Shown here in pieces: positions 16,017-20,176 of a DNA stretch of 20,176 bases. The translations under genes and the position numbers were made by a program. Origin of the DNA: Actinomycetes bacterium (GTDB lineage Bacteria; Actinomycetota; Acidimicrobiia; Acidimicrobiales; RAAP-2); the NCBI GenBank assembly GCA_021791615.1, contig JAJYWG010000077.1, positions 1-20,176 of the forward strand. The letters are read 5' to 3'. A model generated the notes under the pieces. The model was not told where the DNA came from and ran no database searches. It worked only from the letters and a program-made list of their open reading frames with translations. Numbering within the stretch: position 1 is the first letter of the stretch; every line of letters starts with the position of its first letter.

Positions 16017-16303
16017 GGCCTACACGACGCTTCGTCCAGGGGACATCTTCGACCACCGGATGGCCGAAGGAGCTTTCACAGCTCTCAAGTCTGCTGCACC
16101 CCTGTGACAGCCGGCCGAGATCGCGCCTGGAGTTCGGTCGCCCGGCCGTCGAACAAGTCCGTGACCAGGGTATTCGGTGTCCCGGTCCGGCCGGGGTCGC
16201 ACTGGTACGGCGGTCGCGGGCGCGGCCGTCATGTACCGAAGGGGCCTGAGACCCCCTGATCCTGTAAGGACAGCCAACGCCGGCGTTCGGGGTGCCGGCA
16301 CGA
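16017..16303. other. 287-base gap without a convincing gene
   Basis: This separates the ImmA-like gene from the 962-aa gene. It should hold the promoter of the six-gene system's leftward unit if that unit is not read through from the XRE promoter, but I see no good -35/-10 pair. It contains a perfect small stem (GAGCT at 16070-16074, AGCTC at 16080-16084, 5-base loop). It also has an AGGGG...CCCCT stem-loop near 16239-16257 without a T-tract, and the palindrome GTGCCGGCAC near 16291-16300. None is a clear terminator. Confidence 0.4.
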
Positions 16304-16888
16304 TCATCGCTCGGTGGACTGAGCCCGTCCCTGCGCCGCTCGTGCCCGGCCGACTTGTACCAGCACACCGCTCGCGTTGAGCCGGAAGCGGGCCATGGTC
16401 TCGCTCGTGCCGTGCTCCTCGGCAATCCGGGCGGCTGTCTTGCCCTGGTAGGCGGCCTTGAGCAAGAGAGGGCGAGGCAGCAGCAGGCATCCCCCGAGCC
16501 AGTCGGCCTCCTCTTCCTGCTCGACGTCGCAGGTTACGAAGGACAACTCGCCGACTTTTTCGACGGTGCGCAGGGTGTGGCCTAGGGCGATGTGGGCCAG
16601 TTCGTGGGCCTGATTGCTCCTGGTTCTGCCCGGTGGGTGGAGAGGGTTGTAGACGACGACGCGGCGGCTATCGGTAACGCGGAAGGTCGCTGCCGAGAAG
16701 GCGTCGGCCTGTAGCTCCTGCAGTTCTCGTAGACGCTCGATCGGCACGAGCGCGTCGGCCGGCACCATCCGGACTCCGAGGTCATGCGCGAACGCCTCCA
16801 GCGGTACGGGTTCGCTCTCGGCACACCCGAGGCGCTCCCGGATTTCCGAAGCACGGCGCTCCGCCTCGCTCTTGAAGCCGCGTCGCAC
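16304..16888 (-). CDS. ImmA/IrrE-family zinc metallopeptidase
   Basis: The 194-aa protein has the zinc-peptidase motif HELAH (residues 95-99). Downstream, EEEADWLGGCLLLP (125-138) supplies the third ligand (a Glu) and the usual hydrophobic helix. The N-terminus (RRASEIRERL, VPLEAFAHDLGVRMVP) matches the start of ImmA/IrrE proteins. The C-terminus has a helix resembling HTH (KTAARIAEEHGTSETMARFRLNASGV), as in IrrE-type proteins. Its GTG start is 9 nt from the XRE stop, with AGAGG overlapping that stop. ImmA-like peptidases typically cleave their partner XRE repressor after DNA damage or other stress. Here the natural partner is the gene just upstream. A second possibility, suggested by the ubiquitin-like operon next door, is processing of the ubiquitin-like protein or its conjugates. 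All catalytic residues are present. Confidence 0.9.
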   Translation of the reverse strand: MRRGFKSEAERRASEIRERLGCAESEPVPLEAFAHDLGVRMVPADALVPIERLRELQELQADAFSAATFRVTDSRRVVVYNPLHPPGRTRSNQAHELAHIALGHTLRTVEKVGELSFVTCDVEQEEEADWLGGCLLLPRPLLLKAAYQGKTAARIAEEHGTSETMARFRLNASGVLVQVGRARAAQGRAQSTER

Positions 16889-16897
16889 CGCAGACCT

Positions 16898-17374
16898 CTA
16901 GGCCCAGTCGTCGGAGTTTTCGAGCGCCTCCTGCATGTCGGCGAGCAGGTCGGCCAGGAGCCTCATCGCTGGAGGCGTGAACGTCTTCGCCGCGCGCAGG
17001 TGGACGGTAAGACGGCGCTCCTGCTGTTGGAGGGCGTCGTACATCGTGCGTACCAACGCGGCGATCTTCTCGGCGTCGTCGGGTGAGAGTGTCGGGTCGA
17101 GCCGGAGGTGCTCACTGATGACGTCCGGCGTGCTCACGGCACGAGTCGTGGGGAGCAAGAAGCGTTCGGGCGGGAGTCCGAGCCACTCGACGAGACGGCG
17201 GAAGGTGGCGAGATCAGGGGTTCGCCCTTGCTCGACCCTGCTCAGGGTCGCCACGGGTACGGCACACTGAGCACTCACCTCCCGGAGGCTCAGCCCCAGT
17301 TCGGACCGTCGCTGCGCCAGGAGCGGTGCCAGGTCGTCAAGTGGGTCGGCTGCGGTGGGCCCTGGTTGTCTCAT
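16898..17374 (-). CDS. XRE-family helix-turn-helix repressor
   Basis: The 158-aa protein is read from ATG 17374; a TTG three bases upstream is less likely. Residues 15-74 form a classic XRE domain: LAPLLAQRRSELGLSLREVS, then ATLSRVEQGRTPDLATFRRL, then LGLPPERFL. The C-terminal half is helical (DDAEKIAALVRTMYDALQQQERRL) and may dimerise or contact the peptidase encoded next. It is divergent from the ubiquitin-like operon. One of two repeated operator-like sites overlaps its own start codon and the other lies toward the operon's promoter region, so autorepression plus repression of the operon is the simplest model. Co-directional with the ImmA-like gene and the long leftward unit. Confidence 0.9.
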   Translation of the reverse strand: MRQPGPTAADPLDDLAPLLAQRRSELGLSLREVSAQCAVPVATLSRVEQGRTPDLATFRRLVEWLGLPPERFLLPTTRAVSTPDVISEHLRLDPTLSPDDAEKIAALVRTMYDALQQQERRLTVHLRAAKTFTPPAMRLLADLLADMQEALENSDDWA

Positions 17375-17386
17375 CAACGGGACAGA
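17367..17386. promoter_or_regulatory. operator-like repeat 1 at the XRE start codon
   Basis: TCTCATCAACGGGACAGA at 17369-17386 matches the second site at 16 of 18 positions. It contains a dyad, TGTCTC-N6-GGGACA (17367-17384), as expected for an XRE dimer. It covers the XRE start codon, which would fit autorepression by blocking transcription or translation. Confidence 0.55.
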
Positions 17387-17416
17387 TGAAGGTTCTCGTC
17401 CCGTCTCCGTGATACG

Positions 17417-17436
17417 CTTCTCACCAACGAGACAGA
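17417..17436. promoter_or_regulatory. operator-like repeat 2 upstream of the ubiquitin-like operon
   Basis: TCTCACCAACGAGACAGA at 17419-17436 repeats site 1 with two changes, exactly 50 bp away. The right half, GAGACA, is a better inverse of TGTCTC than its counterpart in site 1; the left half (CTTCTC) is degenerate. A further TTCTCG/CGTCTC half-site pair lies between the two (about 17393-17407). No confident -35/-10 pair is visible, though TGATACGCT at 17410-17418 could act as an extended -10 toward the operon. Confidence 0.5.
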
Positions 17437-17469
17437 AGGTGTGTTCTGCACCACCAGGATTCTAACCAA

Positions 17470-17476
17470 GAGGAGG
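17470..17476 (+). promoter_or_regulatory. strong ribosome binding site of the ubiquitin-like gene
   Basis: GAGGAGG lies 4 nt before the GTG at 17481. It is the strongest Shine-Dalgarno match in the right half of the window and fixes the GTG as the start. Confidence 0.65.
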
Positions 17477-17480
17477 CGCT

Positions 17481-17765
17481 GTGACCAGCACCGAGACCCC
17501 CACCACCAGCGAAGACCACCGGGAGCACGACTACACCATCGTCGTCGACGGCCAGAAGAAGGTCGTGCCGTCCGACCTCGTCAGCTACGTCGAAGTGGTC
17601 GAGTTGGCGTACCCCGGCCAGTCCGGCGACCCGAAGTACACCTTCACGGTGACCTTCCGCCACGCGGCCGGGGAGAAGCACGAGGGCACGTTGCTGCCCG
17701 GCCAGACGGTCCGCGTGAAGAAGGAGGGGACCGTCTTCAATGTCACCCGCACCACCAAGTCGTAG
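17481..17765 (+). CDS. single-domain multiubiquitin-family (ubiquitin-like) protein
   Basis: The 94-aa protein has an acidic, Thr/Ser/Glu-rich N-terminal tail (1-16) and one beta-grasp-like domain: DYTIVVDGQKKVV (17-29), then a helix-like VVELAYPG (39-46), then YTFTVTFRH (53-61), LLPGQTVRV and the final strand GTVFNVTRTTKS. This matches the prokaryotic multiubiquitin family pattern, in which the domain may occur singly or in tandem. The C-terminus ends RTTKS, with no Gly-Gly. The next gene begins inside its 3' end (26-nt overlap), and an E1-like enzyme follows, so activation and conjugation of this protein is the likely pathway. Whether it is conjugated through its extreme C-terminus is unknown. 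Confidence 0.8.
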   Translation: MTSTETPTTSEDHREHDYTIVVDGQKKVVPSDLVSYVEVVELAYPGQSGDPKYTFTVTFRHAAGEKHEGTLLPGQTVRVKKEGTVFNVTRTTKS

Positions 17766-18921
17766 CCCCGATCTCCAGCAGCTGCGGAACGAGGGGTACG
17801 AGATCTCGGCGACCGATCGGGGGCACCTCGTGCTCCGCCACGTGCCCTACGTCAACAGCCAGCGACAGGTGGGGCACGCGGAGATCATCTCGAAGCTGAC
17901 GATGGCCGGTGAGGTGACGGCGACCCCGGTCACCGACCACGTGGCGTTCTGGACGGGGGAGACCCCCTGCAATCAGCACGGCGTGCCTCTGCCCAACATG
18001 GTCAACCCCGGCCAGCACCAGCTCGAGCCGGGGCTCACCGCGTCGTGCAGCTTCTCCTGCAAGCCGGAAACTCCGTACGCGGACTACTACGTCAAGATGA
18101 CGACCTACGTCGCCATGTTGGAGGGGCCGGCTCAGGTGATCGACCCCACCGCCACGGCACGGACCTACCGGGTCGTGGAAGACGAGGACGTCGACTCGCC
18201 CTTCGTCTATCCGGACACCGCGTCGAGCCGCGCCGGCATCGCGGCACTGACCGATCGCCTTCGGGGGCAGCGCCTGGCGATCGTCGGTCTGGGGGGGACG
18301 GGGTCGTACATCTTGGACCTCGTCGCGAAGACGCCGGTGAAGGAGATCCATCTCTTCGACGCAGACGACTTCCTCTCCCACAATGCCTTCCGAGCCCCTG
18401 GTGCCGCCCCCATGGCCGTGCTGAACACCCGGCCCAAGAAGGTCACGCGGCTGGCCGAGATCTACTCCGTACAGAAGCGTGGTATCGAGCCCCACCGGTA
18501 CGCCATCACGGCGGACAACGTCGAGGAACTGCGGGGGTTCGATTTCGTCTTCCTCAGTATGGAGGGCGGCACGGTCAAGCGCTGCATCGTCGAGCGACTG
18601 ACGGAATGGGAAATGGCCTTCATCGACGTCGGGCTGGGGTTGAAGCAGAACAACGACCTGTTGACCGGGGTGCTGCGGATTACCACGAGCACTCCCACAA
18701 AGCGGGACCACGTAGCCAGCCGACTCGACTTCAGCGATCCAGGGCCCGACGACATCTACGACGCGAACATCCAGATCGCCGACCTGAACGCACTGAACGC
18801 GGCTCTGGCGGTCGTCAAGTGGAAGAAGCTGAACGGCGTCTACGCCGACCTGGAGCGGGAGTGCTTTACGGCGTACACGCTGGATGGCAATCACATCGTC
18901 AACGAGGACCTCGCGAGGTGA
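17740..18921 (+). CDS. ThiF/E1-like adenylyltransferase with N-terminal extension (DUF6791-like)
   Basis: The 393-aa protein starts at ATG 17740, with GGAGGGG 11 nt upstream. Residues 175-390 form a ThiF/E1 domain: GLGGTGS (183-189) for ATP, the acidic FDADDF (206-211), N215 and R218 in HNAFR, the basic RPKK (231-234), then FVFLSMEGG and the beta strand ending AFIDVGLG (293-300). C282, in VKRCIVERL, lies near a plausible crossover or catalytic position but is not proven to be the thioester Cys. The N-terminal 165 residues contain WTGETPC (71-77), ASCSFSCKPE (101-110) and YADYYVKMTTY (113-123), matching what I recall as the DUF6791 region fused to such enzymes; an E2-like role has been speculated for extensions of this type. 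Expected role: adenylation of the ubiquitin-like protein encoded just upstream. Its stop overlaps the next start (GTGA). Confidence 0.85.
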   Translation: MSPAPPSRSPDLQQLRNEGYEISATDRGHLVLRHVPYVNSQRQVGHAEIISKLTMAGEVTATPVTDHVAFWTGETPCNQHGVPLPNMVNPGQHQLEPGLTASCSFSCKPETPYADYYVKMTTYVAMLEGPAQVIDPTATARTYRVVEDEDVDSPFVYPDTASSRAGIAALTDRLRGQRLAIVGLGGTGSYILDLVAKTPVKEIHLFDADDFLSHNAFRAPGAAPMAVLNTRPKKVTRLAEIYSVQKRGIEPHRYAITADNVEELRGFDFVFLSMEGGTVKRCIVERLTEWEMAFIDVGLGLKQNNDLLTGVLRITTSTPTKRDHVASRLDFSDPGPDDIYDANIQIADLNALNAALAVVKWKKLNGVYADLERECFTAYTLDGNHIVNEDLAR

Positions 18922-19343
18922 GGGTCAACTCCGTCAAGCCGCGATTCGTCGAGTTCGTGCCCGACACATTGGAGGAGGGCATCGTCTACGTCTCGATCGA
19001 GTACGGCGCGGTAATCCACAGCTGCTGCTGCGGCTGTGGTGAGAAGGTCTCGACGCCCCTGAGCCCGGCGCAGTGGAGCATCACCTATGACGGCCAGCGG
19101 ATCTCACTGTGGCCGTCAGTGGGGAGCGGCGCACTGCCTTGCAACTCCCACTACATCATCAGTCGTAACCAGGTCCAGTGGGCGTCGTCGCTCACGCAGG
19201 CGCAGACCCAAGCTGCTCAGCGGCGCGACCGCTCCGACCTGGTCGAGCATTACGAGTTCCAAGTCGCCGAGGCTCAAGAGCACGCGAACTGGCGATCCCG
19301 GATCAAGAGATGGCTCCGGCGCACTTCCTCAGGGCAAGGCTAA
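18918..19343 (+). CDS. DUF6527-type small Cys/His metal-binding protein
   Basis: The true start is the GTG at 18918, overlapping the E1-like stop; the much longer open frame upstream is only a shadow of the E1 gene. The 141-aa protein has H34, C36, C37, C38 and C40 in IHSCCCGCG, then the conserved-looking TPLSPAQWSITYDG and SLWPSVG, and C75 and H78 in LPCNSHYIIS, followed by VQWAS. The Cys/His pattern suggests one zinc site formed by two distant knuckles. A basic, helical tail follows (RSRIKRWLRR). I recall DUF6527 proteins as regular neighbours of multiubiquitin and ThiF genes. Role unknown; ligase-like adaptor, substrate binder or protease are all possible. No JAB deubiquitinase motif is present in this operon. 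Confidence 0.75.
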   Translation: MRVNSVKPRFVEFVPDTLEEGIVYVSIEYGAVIHSCCCGCGEKVSTPLSPAQWSITYDGQRISLWPSVGSGALPCNSHYIISRNQVQWASSLTQAQTQAAQRRDRSDLVEHYEFQVAEAQEHANWRSRIKRWLRRTSSGQG

Positions 19344-19423
19344 GGGCTGACCTCATGGTGCCGTTCATCTAGCCCGCCGACGTCAAAGTCCAGCTCGAAG
19401 CCGATGGATGACGTTCTCGGCAC

Positions 19424-19441
19424 CGACAGGCTTCGCTGTCG
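19424..19441. terminator. weak hairpin between convergent genes
   Basis: CGACAG (19424-19429) and CTGTCG (19436-19441) form a perfect 6-bp stem with a GCTTCG loop, between the ubiquitin-like operon and the opposing oxidoreductase gene. There is no T-tract on either side, so this is at best a partial terminator. The rest of 19344-19556 shows no gene, tRNA or repeat. Confidence 0.25.
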
Positions 19442-19556
19442 ATGCGACCCGAGGTTCGCCTGTCACGCCATCGATCGAGGTACCTGACCGTCGGACGGGC
19501 GGGACAGCGTCGACACTCCTACAGGGACCCCGATACGCTGGCCGCTCGTGTAGCCC

Positions 19557-20176
19557 TCACCATCCGAGGGCCGTCGGCACGAGCTTCCCGCGCCGAGCGA
19601 AGGCGAGGTAGGCGCGCTCGAAGGCCATCTTGGCGACGAGCCAGGGTCGTCCTTCGGAGACCGTCGGGATGCGGTTGCGCGGCGGGCGGACGGGGTCGAC
19701 GGCGAGGTAGGCGGCGCGGTCGCCCATGTCGAGAATGCAGCGGGCCGACAGCTCGGCGCTGCGGGCTTCGTGGCCTTGGAGGCGCGCCGCGAGGTCGGCG
19801 GCGGCGATCTTCGCCATCTGCTCGGTCATGTGACCGGTCTTCGGGAAGTTCACCGACACCGCGGTGGCGTCGACCGGCGGGAGAGCGACGGCGACGCCGA
19901 CGGCGTAGACACCGTCGGCTACCGCATGGCGGTAGTGGTCGTCGACGGGCACGAAGCCCTTCGGGTTGGCGAGCCCGTCGCTCCCAGCGACCGCCTCGAC
20001 GCCGGCGAGGGGCGGGATGATGATCGAGCACACCGAGGGCGTCGGGGCTGCATCGGCCGTCTCGACGGCGTCCTCGGTGATCCGGGTGATCGCGGCCGAG
20101 GTGCGATAGGCGATGTCGCGCTCTTCGAGGGCGGCCTCGAGGAGTTGGCGGATCGTGCCGGCGCCGCCCATGCCCA
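19557..20176 (-). CDS. FAD-dependent oxidoreductase, C-terminal part (3' end only; continues past window)
   Basis: The frame is open to the right edge (the codon before the apparent ATG at 20171 is GGC), so the N-terminus lies outside. The visible 205 or so residues resemble the C-terminal half of sulfide:quinone-oxidoreductase or NADH-dehydrogenase-like flavoproteins. The segments are TIRQLLEAALEERDIAYRTS (the helix after the second Rossmann region), IIIPPLAGV, and the FAD-contact region GVYAVGVAVALPPV. After it come KTGHMTEQMAKIAAADLAARL, RCILDMGDRAAYLAV and a C-terminal helix (AFERAYLAFAR). The typical substrate cannot be told without the N-terminal part. It converges with the ubiquitin-like operon and looks like ordinary metabolism flanking the island. 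Confidence 0.75.
   Translation of the reverse strand, partial: GMGGAGTIRQLLEAALEERDIAYRTSAAITRITEDAVETADAAPTPSVCSIIIPPLAGVEAVAGSDGLANPKGFVPVDDHYRHAVADGVYAVGVAVALPPVDATAVSVNFPKTGHMTEQMAKIAAADLAARLQGHEARSAELSARCILDMGDRAAYLAVDPVRPPRNRIPTVSEGRPWLVAKMAFERAYLAFARRGKLVPTALGW

Noticed and set aside
16239..16257. AGGGG...CCCCT stem-loop as terminator of the ImmA-like gene
   Set aside because: Five-bp stem with no T-tract; too common in GC-rich DNA to call.
17743..18894. Long minus-strand frame opposite the E1-like gene
   Set aside because: High-GC codon bias opens the antisense frame; the translation has no domain and the plus strand has clear ThiF motifs.
18045..19343. A 432-aa open frame on the plus strand
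   Set aside because: Its first two thirds are an Arg-rich shadow of the E1-like gene; only 18918-19343 is real, starting with the GTG that overlaps the E1 stop.
19442..20020. Arg-rich 192-aa plus-strand frame
   Set aside because: Low-complexity antisense of the oxidoreductase gene.
1..20176. CRISPR array, tRNA, rRNA, insertion sequence or integrase
   Set aside because: No regularly spaced repeats, cloverleaf, transposase or recombinase motifs were seen; the island's ends are therefore not defined within the window.

Overview
The window is high-GC DNA with short intergenic gaps and many GTG/TTG starts. This fits an actinomycete-type genome (Actinomycetota), but the sequence alone does not settle genus or family. 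It looks like a defence or mobile island. The left edge has two genes typical of actinobacterial integrated elements. The right edge has the C-terminal part of an ordinary FAD-dependent oxidoreductase, probably flanking chromosome.

Left part (1-1770): a multi-HTH protein that enters from outside the window, overlapped (ATGA) by a small Cys-rich protein whose 3' end looks disrupted. A leftward ribbon-helix-helix-like regulator follows. It is separated from the next operon by a 36-bp AT-rich dyad that holds two divergent sigma70-type promoters.

Centre (1775-16016): a six-gene, Druantia-like cluster in two converging units. Rightward are a MORC/MutL-type GHKL ATPase and a DUF4338 (DruA-like) protein. 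Leftward are a 962-aa unknown protein, a 364-aa unknown protein, a 1847-aa DEAH helicase with a C-terminal DUF1998 region (DruE-like) and a Cas4/RecB-type PD-(D/E)XK nuclease with Fe-S cysteines. The leftward genes overlap or abut and are probably translationally coupled. The two units meet with overlapping stop codons. I cannot match this exact gene set to a named defence type; the DruA-like plus DruE-like pairing is the main reason to relate it to Druantia.

Right part (16304-19343): an XRE repressor / ImmA-IrrE metallopeptidase pair runs leftward, divergent from a three-gene ubiquitin-like operon. That operon encodes a single-domain multiubiquitin-family protein, a ThiF/E1-like protein with an N-terminal extension, and a small Cys/His metal-binding protein of DUF6527 type. 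Two near-identical 18-bp repeats, 50 bp apart, sit in the divergent control region and are likely operators. From 19344 to the end there is a gene-free strip and then the partial oxidoreductase.

Inferred logic: the RHH-like protein may control the GHKL-DruA unit, and XRE/ImmA may control the ubiquitin-like operon and perhaps the long leftward unit. Together they could form a stress- or phage-responsive island combining a nucleic-acid-targeting machine with a protein-conjugation system.
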